50,646 nucleotides of DNA from an uncultured Candidatus Poseidoniales archaeon (GTDB taxonomy: Archaea > Thermoplasmatota > Poseidoniia > Poseidoniales > Thalassarchaeaceae), in contig CACOAW010000004.1 of NCBI GenBank assembly GCA_902625325.1, forward strand, positions 1 through 50,646, read 5' to 3'. A program made the position numbers and the translations under genes. Shown here piece by piece: positions 8,977 through 16,007 of the stretch. The first letter of the stretch is position 1. Every line of letters starts with the position of its first letter. Under the pieces are notes generated by a model, which was not told the origin of the DNA, made no database searches, and saw only the letters and a list, made by a program, of their open reading frames with translations.

Positions 8977-9768
8977 CTATCCGATGAAGACAGAGAGGCA
9001 GGTCAGACTAGCATCGACCTCCCTGAACTCTGTCATATCAATCGACGTAATCGAGAAGCCCGCATCCATCAACAAGTGCCTTGCTTTTTTGTAACCCTCC
9101 GCCATGATTATGCGATCGCCATATGCGATGGTGTTGGCTGCGTAACCCTCCTCATCGGGAATCCAGATGACCTCTTCAGCGAAGGAAAGATCGCTTTCCT
9201 TCAGATGACCCTTAGCAGCAACCATGGTGCCTGACCTCGGACTCGAGCAGACCGTTGTTAGGTGCAACGTGCTCTTCGGTACATCGAACAACTGCACATC
9301 AATACCCGCCCCCTTGGCATGCTCAGCCAGAAAATCAGCGCCCTGCTTGTTGGTTCTGGTAGAAATGCCTACCAGAAAACGATCGTCGTAGAAGACGACG
9401 TCTCCGCCGTCAAGAGTCGCCCCGTCAGGCATTCTGATTACTTCGAAATCATCTGCAAGATGTTCTGCCACCGACTCCTTCTCCCCGTCTCTGCTAGGAT
9501 GGCCGAGGTTCGGAATCACGGCCACGTCATCCAGAATCACTGCTGCATCCTCTACGAAGCAGCAGTCTGGGAAATCTTCCAACGTAGGGAGGGTGATTAC
9601 CTCGGTGCCATGTGCCCTAAGTGCTGCGAAATACACCTCTTGTGCACGTTTGGCAGCCTCGTAGTCTGGTACCCTAGTACCCAGATAGCTGGAAACAGCC
9701 TCCGCGTAACTTGGAGAGACTTCTCGGGTCAGAGCCCGTCCTCTTGTCCTGTCAAACGTTCCTGGCAC
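8977..9768 (-). CDS. Dimethylarginine dimethylaminohydrolase (DDAH)-like amidinohydrolase
   Basis: Predicted guanidine-modifying hydrolase of the pentein fold. Known DDAH enzymes convert methylated arginines to citrulline plus methylamines. Visible hallmarks are FVED (residues 71-74) for substrate binding, GGDVV (121-125), the His in STLHL (His169) and the C-terminal nucleophile in LTCLSVF (Cys257). Length (263) matches DDAH rather than the longer arginine deiminases. The start is a GTG at 9768; an AT-rich element about 27 bases upstream supports it. It is divergent from an ETNPPL-like PLP lyase. Both would release amines, so nitrogen scavenging is a reasonable shared theme. An arginine deiminase-like activity on another guanidino compound cannot be excluded. 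Confidence 0.85.
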   Translation of the reverse strand: MPGTFDRTRGRALTREVSPSYAEAVSSYLGTRVPDYEAAKRAQEVYFAALRAHGTEVITLPTLEDFPDCCFVEDAAVILDDVAVIPNLGHPSRDGEKESVAEHLADDFEVIRMPDGATLDGGDVVFYDDRFLVGISTRTNKQGADFLAEHAKGAGIDVQLFDVPKSTLHLTTVCSSPRSGTMVAAKGHLKESDLSFAEEVIWIPDEEGYAANTIAYGDRIIMAEGYKKARHLLMDAGFSITSIDMTEFREVDASLTCLSVFIG

Positions 9769-9791
9769 GAACCTTCCCCTGCATAGTCATT

Positions 9792-9799
9792 CATAATTA
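9792..9799 (-). promoter_or_regulatory. TATA-like element for the DDAH-like gene
   Basis: The minus strand reads TAATTATG, centred about 27 bases upstream of the GTG at 9768, in the 84-base divergent spacer shared with the PLP enzyme. No equally clear element is seen for the plus-strand gene. Confidence 0.45.
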
Positions 9800-9852
9800 T
9801 TAGGAGAACGGAAGCAGTTTTCCTGATTCCGGAAGACACTTGACCATCCATT

Positions 9853-11166
9853 ATGGACGGCCACGGGAGTGGGTTGACTGTAGCAGGTGTTGTTATGGAG
9901 GAACTGAGAAATCTTCTGGGGGCGAGGAACCGGCACATCAGCAAAGCCCTCTCCATTGCACATGGAAAGCCCCTGCACATAGTGAGGGGGGAGATGCAGT
10001 ACCTGCACGCCTCGGACGGTACTAAGTACCTGGATCTAGTGAACAACGTTTCCCATGTAGGTCACTGTAACCCTCATGTCGTTGAAGCCGGCCAGAGACA
10101 GATGGCCGTTCTGAACACAAACACCAGGTACGTGTACGAGGAGCTAACCGGGTATCTTGGCCGACTATCCTCCACCCTGCCCGAGTCCTTGGCTGTGGGT
10201 TTCTTGGTAAACTCAGGCTCTGAAGCCAACGAACTCGCGGTCAGGCTGGCACGATCATACACAGGAAATCACGACATGGCTGTGATTGAGGGCGCTTACC
10301 ACGGACACACGGGAATGTTGATCGACCTGAGCCCATACAAGTTTCGAGGGCCTGGGGGAAGAGGCTCGCCAGAGTCATGGGTGCATGTGCTGCCCATCCC
10401 CGACACATACCGTCGTCCCACTATTGACTACTCAGCAGAGGCAAGGGAGGGAATGGAGCAAGCGGGCCCATTGGCGGGCCTTCTGATAGAGTCCATGCTA
10501 TCCTGTGCGGGGCAGGTGCCCCTACCACCCAGTTACTTCCCAGAGGTCGCCTCAGCAGTCAGGAACCAAGGGGGGATACTGATTGCAGACGAGGTACAAG
10601 TAGGGTTTGGTAGAGTCGGGACACACATGTGGGCTTTCCAGGAGAGCGGGGTAACCCCAGACATCGTGGTGATGGGAAAGCCGATAGGGAACGGGCACCC
10701 CTTGGCAGCAGTCTTCACGACATCAAAAATCGCCTCTTCGTTCGGAGGCATGGAGTTCTTCAGCACGTTCGGCGGGAATCCAGTCTCATGTGCTATCGGA
10801 ATGGCAGTGATGGACGTCATCGAGAAAGAGGGCCTGATGAATCGAGCCCATGTCCTAGGAGAACGCTTCAAGGACGGTCTGAATTCTCTAATGCAGGAAC
10901 ACGAGTTGATAGGCGATGTTCGCGGGCGCGGACTCTTCCTCGGAGTCGAGATGGTGAAGGACAGGAGCACCCTCGAACCTGCAGCTATGGAGGCGTCAGA
11001 AATAGTGGGTAAGATGAGGGATCAGGGGGTGCTTCTGAGTACGGACGGACCCCTTCATAATGTCATCAAGATAAAGCCACCAATGGTCCTAAACCATGAC
11101 GACGTGGATCAAACGCTTTCAAAACTCCAAAACTGCCTTTCCGTGGTGCGACGTAACAAGGCTTAA
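9853..11166 (+). CDS. Class III aminotransferase-fold enzyme, ETNPPL/AGXT2L-like phospholyase
   Basis: PLP enzyme of aminotransferase class III. The N-terminal region with NNVSHVGHC, LNTNTRY, VNSGSEAN, YHGHTG and DLSPYKF follows the animal ethanolamine-phosphate phospholyase/phosphohydroxylysine phospholyase family motif by motif, more closely than alanine-glyoxylate aminotransferase 2. The cofactor Asp is in IADEVQVG and the Schiff-base Lys in MGKPIGNGHP (Lys276). Known relatives split phosphoethanolamine into acetaldehyde, ammonia and phosphate, so a role in using lipid head groups is plausible; a true aminotransferase is the alternative. The start at 9853 is an ATG; an internal ATG at 9895 would also keep the whole domain. 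It faces away from the DDAH-like gene. Confidence 0.85.
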   Translation: MDGHGSGLTVAGVVMEELRNLLGARNRHISKALSIAHGKPLHIVRGEMQYLHASDGTKYLDLVNNVSHVGHCNPHVVEAGQRQMAVLNTNTRYVYEELTGYLGRLSSTLPESLAVGFLVNSGSEANELAVRLARSYTGNHDMAVIEGAYHGHTGMLIDLSPYKFRGPGGRGSPESWVHVLPIPDTYRRPTIDYSAEAREGMEQAGPLAGLLIESMLSCAGQVPLPPSYFPEVASAVRNQGGILIADEVQVGFGRVGTHMWAFQESGVTPDIVVMGKPIGNGHPLAAVFTTSKIASSFGGMEFFSTFGGNPVSCAIGMAVMDVIEKEGLMNRAHVLGERFKDGLNSLMQEHELIGDVRGRGLFLGVEMVKDRSTLEPAAMEASEIVGKMRDQGVLLSTDGPLHNVIKIKPPMVLNHDDVDQTLSKLQNCLSVVRRNKA

Positions 11167-11169
11167 TTT
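11162..11169 (+). promoter_or_regulatory. TATA-like element for the DUF805 gene
   Basis: CTTAATTT overlaps the stop codon of the preceding PLP enzyme and is centred about 26 bases before the ATG at 11191, suggesting that this gene has its own leaderless transcript. Confidence 0.45.
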
Positions 11170-11190
11170 GGATCAGGTCAAACGTCCGTT

Positions 11191-11664
11191 ATGGAACAAG
11201 ACGGACAACCCGTACATCAGCGATTAGGAACGCCAGAATTCAGCCCTCGACCACAGCAGATGATGGGGTTCTTGGATGCACTAAAGACAGTATTTAGGGA
11301 GAAGTATGCTACCTTTTCAGGGAGGGCATCAAGATCGGAATATTGGTGGTCGTATCTAGGCCTATTTGTGGCATCTATGTCCTTGCAAATTGTTGGTTTT
11401 GTCGGCGCGATTATATTAGGGAGCATCAACGAAACTCTTGCATTAGTACCTTTATTGATCATGATCGCAGGTATTTTCGCACTCTTGATACCTACCCTGG
11501 CTGTCAACGTCAGGAGACTTCACGATACTGGGAAGAGCGGTTGGATGCTAATAATCGTCCTAATCCCGTGCATCGGATTCATACTCTGGCTAGTTTGGAT
11601 GATTGAGGACGGACAGGCACATGTAAACGCATATGGGCCGGTTCCGAATAATCTCATGGAATGA
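11191..11664 (+). CDS. DUF805-family membrane protein
   Basis: Small integral membrane protein of the DUF805 family, whose molecular role is not established. Family hallmarks are visible: a FSGRASRSEYWW motif ahead of the first membrane segment, and RRLHDTGKSGW between membrane segments 2 and 3. About three to four hydrophobic segments fill residues 50-145. The ATG at 11191 adds a polar N-terminal extension of about 23 residues compared with a start at the ATG pair near 11260. The TATA-like element at 11162-11169 favours the longer form. The downstream neighbour is the convergent cupredoxin gene, 10 bases away. Confidence 0.82.
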   Translation: MEQDGQPVHQRLGTPEFSPRPQQMMGFLDALKTVFREKYATFSGRASRSEYWWSYLGLFVASMSLQIVGFVGAIILGSINETLALVPLLIMIAGIFALLIPTLAVNVRRLHDTGKSGWMLIIVLIPCIGFILWLVWMIEDGQAHVNAYGPVPNNLME

Positions 11665-11674
11665 AATAGAGCCT

Positions 11675-12223
11675 CTATTCCTCTTCCGATTCGCGTTCGC
11701 TTAACAGACGCACGTCTCCAATGCCCTGAGCCTTGCCTAACTGAAAAATAACCGCTGCCACCATTACAAGGACCACTATCTCCAAGCCGAAGAATGGTAT
11801 CCACGACTCCCTTGATCCTGATATAGCGGAATCGCTCGTGTCATTGGCGGGCTCAGGAGAAACCGGCTCTTGCGTGGGCTGCACGATGACAGTCCCCACC
11901 ATGCCGACGCTCTCATGGGGCTCGCAAACGTACTGGTGAGTCCCGTTTGTTCCCTCTTCGAACGTGAATGTATAGTCCACGTTTCTGGAGGTATCCCCCG
12001 AATCAAACAAACCGTCCTCTGCAACTGCGTTGTGCGCAAGTAGCTCGCCACTCCAGAAAAATCGCACAGAATCACCCTCAGTAATGGTGACAGAAGAAGG
12101 AGAGAACCTCAGGTTCGTGCTATCCACCGTTACCACGACCTGTTCGGATGTTGAGACTTCTGCGAGGGATCCGGGAACCATAGCTCCGAGCAGAGAGACT
12201 ACAACCAATAGGACAGTCCTCAT
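11675..12223 (-). CDS. Membrane-anchored blue-copper (cupredoxin) protein
   Basis: A plastocyanin-like electron carrier held on the outer face of the membrane. From the ATG at 12223 (182 residues) it has a signal peptide (about 1-21), one cupredoxin domain (about 28-115) with the type 1 copper ligands His64, Cys100, His103 and Met108 (AHNAV, YVCEPHESVGM), a Pro/Asp-rich spacer, a transmembrane helix (about 144-162) and a short charged tail. The frame is open further upstream to 12358, but that part lacks coding character, and a TATA-like element sits 25 bases before 12223. The electron partner is unknown; the adjacent Rieske and SDR genes are candidates. Confidence 0.87.
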   Translation of the reverse strand: MRTVLLVVVSLLGAMVPGSLAEVSTSEQVVVTVDSTNLRFSPSSVTITEGDSVRFFWSGELLAHNAVAEDGLFDSGDTSRNVDYTFTFEEGTNGTHQYVCEPHESVGMVGTVIVQPTQEPVSPEPANDTSDSAISGSRESWIPFFGLEIVVLVMVAAVIFQLGKAQGIGDVRLLSERESEEE

Positions 12224-12243
12224 TGGACCAATCAGGCTGAATT

Positions 12244-12252
12244 TGGTATACA
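12244..12252 (-). promoter_or_regulatory. TATA-like element for the cupredoxin gene
   Basis: The minus strand reads TGTATACCA, centred about 25 bases upstream of the ATG at 12223. It supports that start over the longer open frame and a transcript separate from the Rieske gene. Confidence 0.5.
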
Positions 12253-12358
12253 CCTTTTGCGGCTTTTTGCATGAAATAACGAGTATTTGCAGCAGATTAT
12301 GGTATGTTTTTGCCATCGGGCCAGAGAATTTCGATTGAAGAGGATTAGGATGGCCCAA

Positions 12359-12715
12359 TCAAATTCTAACTTGTACGTAGTCACCTTCTACCCTGGTTTC
12401 GTAAAGGGCCAGATCCTTCTTCTTGGACATCTTTCCCACCAGCCTCCCATATGGGGGGAACAAAGGGAAGGGGGACCACTCCTCAAGACACCCATCATCA
12501 AGTCGGTGACGTGTCTGGTGGAGGGGGCAAGTTATGCATCCGTCATCCACCTTTCCACCCAATCCTAGAGGCCACCTCATGTGCCTGCAAAGCCCTTCGG
12601 TCGCATGGTACTTCCCACGATAATCTACGATCATCAGGGTCTTCAGTCCTATATTCACCATCTTGGGCTTCTCTGGCTTCAGCTTAGTGAGACGAATGGC
12701 ATTCTTCCAACGCAT
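12359..12715 (-). CDS. Rieske-type [2Fe-2S] protein
   Basis: A soluble 118-residue Rieske domain. The two cluster-binding motifs are CRHMRWPL (Cys43, His45) and CPLHQTRH (Cys63, His66), with the spacing usual for Rieske ferredoxins and for the small domains of dioxygenase systems. There is no membrane anchor and no second (catalytic) domain, so it is probably an electron carrier, not an oxygenase by itself. It begins directly after the stop of the SDR gene (no spacer), so the two are co-transcribed. The 135 bases downstream hold the promoter of the cupredoxin. Its redox partner is unknown; a bc1-type role is unlikely without an N-terminal anchor. Confidence 0.88.
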   Translation of the reverse strand: MRWKNAIRLTKLKPEKPKMVNIGLKTLMIVDYRGKYHATEGLCRHMRWPLGLGGKVDDGCITCPLHQTRHRLDDGCLEEWSPFPLFPPYGRLVGKMSKKKDLALYETRVEGDYVQVRI

Positions 12716-13444
12716 CTAACTCCTCACATTCGACATTCCGCCGTCAAGATGGAAGACTTGGCCCGTGATGTTGTCAGGGGCTTCTGTTAGCAGCCAGCGC
12801 ATCGTTTCTGCAACTTCCTCTGCCTTGTTGATCCTTTTCAGAGGAATCATACCTACTGCTGCATCCTTGGAGGCCTCTGATGAAATAATGGGGGAGGATA
12901 ATCTGGTTTCAGTAAGTCCGGGAGCGACTGCATTGACCCTGATTCCCCTTTTGCTATAGGTGGCCGCAGCCGATCTAACCATTGACTCTACACCTCCTTT
13001 AGCCGCAGAAATAGCCTCGTGATTGACCAAGCCTAGGCTTCCTGCCACGCTAGATGTGAAAACTACCCGCCCTCCTCCAGTTCTGAGCATCTGTTTGCAT
13101 GCCACTGAAAGAGTTACGAATGCGCTGACAAGGTTTGTTGACAGAACTTCCTGGAAGGACTCCTTGTTCATTGCATGCGGGGGCCTTACAGCGAAGGAAC
13201 CCACTAGATGCGCAACTCCGTCGATTGTACCATCGCCTGAAGACAGACAAGACTGTACCGCAGCCAAGACTAGACTCTCGTCGTTCGCGTCACCGACAAG
13301 AACCTGTACCGATTCACCTGGAAGACTAGCAATTCTGCTTTCGTCCCTTACCAGCAGGGTGACGTTGTCACCTCTTTGTATCAGCTTTTCAGCAAGCATG
13401 AGCCCGATGTCACTACTACCGCCCACTAACAGGAAAGAGCCCAT
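12716..13444 (-). CDS. Short-chain dehydrogenase/reductase with altered active site
   Basis: Classical-length SDR (242 residues) with a Rossmann cofactor loop GGSSDIG (residues 8-14), the structural motif around NLVSAF (104-109), catalytic Ser region TSSVAG (130-135) and the C-terminal APGLTET segment. The catalytic Lys is Lys149 in ISAAKGG, but the position four residues earlier, normally Tyr, is Ile145. A His sits at 142, seven residues before the Lys, which is where the Tyr falls in enoyl-ACP-reductase-type SDRs. It may therefore have altered chemistry or a mainly binding role. It is followed directly by the Rieske gene and preceded, after 15 bases, by a possible 23-codon ORF. Confidence 0.82.
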   Translation of the reverse strand: MGSFLLVGGSSDIGLMLAEKLIQRGDNVTLLVRDESRIASLPGESVQVLVGDANDESLVLAAVQSCLSSGDGTIDGVAHLVGSFAVRPPHAMNKESFQEVLSTNLVSAFVTLSVACKQMLRTGGGRVVFTSSVAGSLGLVNHEAISAAKGGVESMVRSAAATYSKRGIRVNAVAPGLTETRLSSPIISSEASKDAAVGMIPLKRINKAEEVAETMRWLLTEAPDNITGQVFHLDGGMSNVRS

Positions 13445-13459
13445 AGTATCGCCTCAGAA

Positions 13460-13531
13460 CTACGCATCCTGCTCTTTCATCCATTCTTTTAGTTGTTCTT
13501 CCAACCTCTCCCAGAGTGCATCGGCCATCAT
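13460..13531 (-). CDS. Possible leaderless micro-protein (23 aa) leading the SDR-Rieske operon
   Basis: A short frame opens with two consecutive ATG codons (13531 and 13528) and ends at TAG 13460-13462, coding 23 residues. The peptide is rich in Glu, Lys, Leu and Trp (core ALWERLEEQLKEWMKEQ) and would form a strongly amphipathic helix. A clear TATA box (13551-13559) is centred about 25 bases before the first ATG, exactly where transcription of a leaderless mRNA would begin. The SDR gene begins 15 bases after its stop. It may be a real micro-protein, a leader peptide tuning translation of the operon, or simply the mRNA 5' region. No homologue is recognised. Confidence 0.45.
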   Translation of the reverse strand: MMADALWERLEEQLKEWMKEQDA

Positions 13532-13550
13532 ACACAACAACCTAACTAAG

Positions 13551-13559
13551 CATATATAC
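13551..13559 (-). promoter_or_regulatory. TATA box of the SDR-Rieske operon
   Basis: The clearest TATA box in the window; the minus strand reads GTATATATG. Its centre is about 25 bases upstream of the ATG pair at 13528-13531, whereas the SDR start is 111 bases away. Confidence 0.6.
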
Positions 13560-13585
13560 AGTCGTTTCAGCCACCTCAACAATCT

Positions 13586-13999
13586 CTAATGAGATCTAAA
13601 GGAAGCAAGAAGTCTTTGCCCCGTCTCCCAACCTCCTAGCCATAGCGATATGACGACTAGAATTACCTGACCCAAACCCCTCAGCAGATGCCAGTGGAGC
13701 TCATACAAACGACCATTAAGAGGAATTTCGTTAAACCACATATTGAAGTTCGCCCAATATAGTACAATAAGCAAAAGCGTCATGCCAAAGGCTGCCTCTT
13801 TCCTGAACCAAGGCAGTGCAACTCCGATTCCTAGAATTATCTCGAAAGCTCCGCTTGCATATACCCAGAATCTGGGGTTCCCTATGACCTCGGGGACTAT
13901 GGGTTCGAACCATGCAGGATCTCGGAAGTGTTGGATGCCTACCCATGCCACCCACAGGCCATATGGGATCGCAACTAGACTGACCGTCCAGTCGGACAT
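13586..13999 (-). CDS. DoxX-like four-helix membrane protein
   Basis: Small membrane protein of 137 residues with four hydrophobic segments, matching the DoxX/MauE-like fold (GLWVAWVGIQHF in helix 1, ASGAFEIILGIGVALP in helix 2, then two more helices). DoxX proteins are linked to quinone-dependent or thiol oxidation in other archaea and bacteria, but many family members are uncharacterised. It follows the ABA4-like gene with a spacing of only 4 bases and closes the carotenoid-associated minus-strand block. A role in supplying or oxidising quinones or in handling carotenoid substrates is inference from position. Confidence 0.72.
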   Translation of the reverse strand: MSDWTVSLVAIPYGLWVAWVGIQHFRDPAWFEPIVPEVIGNPRFWVYASGAFEIILGIGVALPWFRKEAAFGMTLLLIVLYWANFNMWFNEIPLNGRLYELHWHLLRGLGQVILVVISLWLGGWETGQRLLASFRSH

Positions 14000-14003
14000 C
14001 CGA

Positions 14004-14441
14004 TCAACTCGACTCTTCTCTCACCATTACCAAATTGAAGGCCAGACCGACTGGCATCAGCATTACTCCAAAGAAGACAGAGACCGCCGAGATCCATCTG
14101 TCAGCGCCACTTTCGAGACACCTCTTCCACATCCACTTAGTGATGAGAATATCGCCTGCTACCATGTGTGCCCACGCCGCAGACGCCCCAGCACGGGTCC
14201 CCAGAATTCCGGCCAAACTATCCAGTATCGCTAGCGGGTCGCTAAATCCCTCTGCTAGGTCCATCAGTCCGCCGGGCGCGGAAATCGTCACAACCCACCA
14301 TATCAGAATTGGCCCGACAAACAGCCAGGGACCTTTCATAATCTGCCTAGTTTTTTCCTCTTCTGGGTAAACTAGCATGGCGAGCCAGAATGGTCCGACC
14401 CAAACTGTCGATAGGAAGAACGATACGTCATATAGATCCAT
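14004..14441 (-). CDS. ABA4-like (DUF4281) membrane protein
   Basis: A 145-residue protein with four predicted membrane helices. It aligns by eye along its length with the plant/cyanobacterial ABA4 family needed for neoxanthin formation: GPFWLAMLVYP with a basic RQIMKGP near the first loop, SAAWAHMVAGDI with the conserved W-x-H and Asp, and LMPVGLAFNLV in the last helix. It sits 9 bases behind crtI and 4 bases ahead of the DoxX-like gene, so an action on carotenoids is well supported by context. The reaction is unknown; even in plants ABA4's chemistry is poorly understood. This family is not one I would expect in an archaeon, which makes the assignment notable. Confidence 0.72.
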   Translation of the reverse strand: MDLYDVSFFLSTVWVGPFWLAMLVYPEEEKTRQIMKGPWLFVGPILIWWVVTISAPGGLMDLAEGFSDPLAILDSLAGILGTRAGASAAWAHMVAGDILITKWMWKRCLESGADRWISAVSVFFGVMLMPVGLAFNLVMVREESS

Positions 14442-14450
14442 AGTTTTCCC

Positions 14451-16007
14451 TCATACGCTCTCTACTTTTACTTTCGGCCTTTTCAGGTCCTCAAACCACG
14501 GATCAGCCCCATTCCAATCCGGTACTATTCCCATGTCAGCGCAAATCAACTTAGCCGAGATCCTACCGCTCTCAAGAATAGTTGGCAAACCGCTCCCGGG
14601 ATGGGTTCCTCCACCTACAAGGTATAGCCTCTCTAGCTCCTCAAATTTGTTTTGAGGCCTCCGCCAAAGCATCTGGTCGAGTCCGTGTGCAAGATTGAAC
14701 ACCGCTCCTTTGTATATATCTCTAGAGGCCCAGTCGTCCGGTGTTACGATCGTCTGGGAGACTATGTGCTCCTTCAGGTCAGGAAAACCTAGTTTTTCCA
14801 TCTGTTTCAGAATCACATCCATGTACTCGTGTTTTATATCATCCCATACTATATCTGGGTTAGTTGAACTTGCAGGTACCAGGACATAGATCGTCGAGTG
14901 ACCTTCAGGAGCCATTGAAGGGTCCGTTACACAAGCATTCTGAACATAGACAGACGGATCATCCCATGTCACTTTATTCTCCGTGACCTCTTTCAGATTT
15001 TTCTGGTAATCCTTAGCAGCGTATATCTGGTGGTGTGGAGTATCGTATAACTTGTCTACCCCCAAGTAAAGCATGTAGGTTGAGCAAGAGTATGACTTCT
15101 CATCTAGCTTCTTATCAGACCATTTCCTGCGTAAATCGTCTGGTATCAGCCCCTTCATCCCTGTTGCAAAATCGACATTCATTACGAACCTATCCGCTGT
15201 GTAGGACCCCATATCGGTCTTAGCACCTACAACTTTCTTGCCCTCGAACAAAAATTCACTCACGGGCTCATTGAGTCGAATGTCAACGCCCAGCTCCTCT
15301 GCAATGTCCCCCATCTTCTGTGTGATAGATCCTAGACCCCCTTTTGTGTGGAAGACCCCGTGCTCGTACTCTAAATACGCGAGGATTGTGAAAAGGCTGG
15401 GAGCATGGAACGGGCTCATTCCTAGATACTTTGTTTGGAATGACATCGCAAGTTGCATCCGCTCGTCAGGGAAAAGCTTCGCAAGGTCTGTTGCGACGCT
15501 CCTCCACGGTCTGAGGACACGCGCAACCCTGAGCGCACGTTTGTTTAAGAGGTCAGTAGGACCTCTCCACGGGGCGTTGAGACAGTTCTTCGAGAGGTTC
15601 ATTTTGACTCGGTTATCTTCTATGTACTTTCGGAATCCCGTCGCATTGGCTTCTCCGCAGAGATCTTTGATTTGAGATGTCATGTCATCCAAATCAGTAC
15701 TCGCGTTCAGACTACCTCCAGCACCGAAGACCAGCCTATAGTTGGGGTCGAGCGGGATCAGCCCCAACTCGTCGTGAGCGTCGAGGCCCAGTGCATCGAA
15801 TATTTCCTCTGCGATTTCGGGGTAGTGGAAGAAGGTTGGTCCGTTATCGTATTTGTATCCGTCCTTCTCGAAGACCTTCGTCCTGCCCCCAACCCGGTCC
15901 GTTTTTTCCAGTACCGTGACCTTGACTCCAGCTTTGGCTAGGAGCATAGCGCATGAAAGGCCACCAGGGCCCGCACCGACAATGACTACATCGCTGTGTG
16001 TTGGCAT
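14451..16007 (-). CDS. crtI: CrtI-family carotenoid desaturase/isomerase (FAD)
   Basis: FAD-dependent amine-oxidase-fold enzyme related to phytoene desaturase. The N-terminus has the dinucleotide-binding loop VVIVGAGPGGLSCA (about 7-20) and the acceptor Glu at the end of the second strand (VLEK), followed by RVGGRTKVF. The C-terminus has the family's LVGGGTHPGSGLPTILESG motif that closes over FAD. Length 518 suits CrtI (about 490-510). It overlaps the kinase upstream by one base and is followed closely by ABA4-like and DoxX-like genes. Marine archaea with light-driven rhodopsins need carotenoids for retinal, so phytoene to lycopene desaturation is likely, though isomerase, ketolase and saturase relatives share these motifs. 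Confidence 0.87.
   Translation of the reverse strand: MPTHSDVVIVGAGPGGLSCAMLLAKAGVKVTVLEKTDRVGGRTKVFEKDGYKYDNGPTFFHYPEIAEEIFDALGLDAHDELGLIPLDPNYRLVFGAGGSLNASTDLDDMTSQIKDLCGEANATGFRKYIEDNRVKMNLSKNCLNAPWRGPTDLLNKRALRVARVLRPWRSVATDLAKLFPDERMQLAMSFQTKYLGMSPFHAPSLFTILAYLEYEHGVFHTKGGLGSITQKMGDIAEELGVDIRLNEPVSEFLFEGKKVVGAKTDMGSYTADRFVMNVDFATGMKGLIPDDLRRKWSDKKLDEKSYSCSTYMLYLGVDKLYDTPHHQIYAAKDYQKNLKEVTENKVTWDDPSVYVQNACVTDPSMAPEGHSTIYVLVPASSTNPDIVWDDIKHEYMDVILKQMEKLGFPDLKEHIVSQTIVTPDDWASRDIYKGAVFNLAHGLDQMLWRRPQNKFEELERLYLVGGGTHPGSGLPTILESGRISAKLICADMGIVPDWNGADPWFEDLKRPKVKVESV

Noticed and set aside
13023-13589. Plus-strand frame of 188 codons opposite the SDR gene
   Set aside because: Shadow of the SDR; it also crosses the operon promoter and has no motif of its own.
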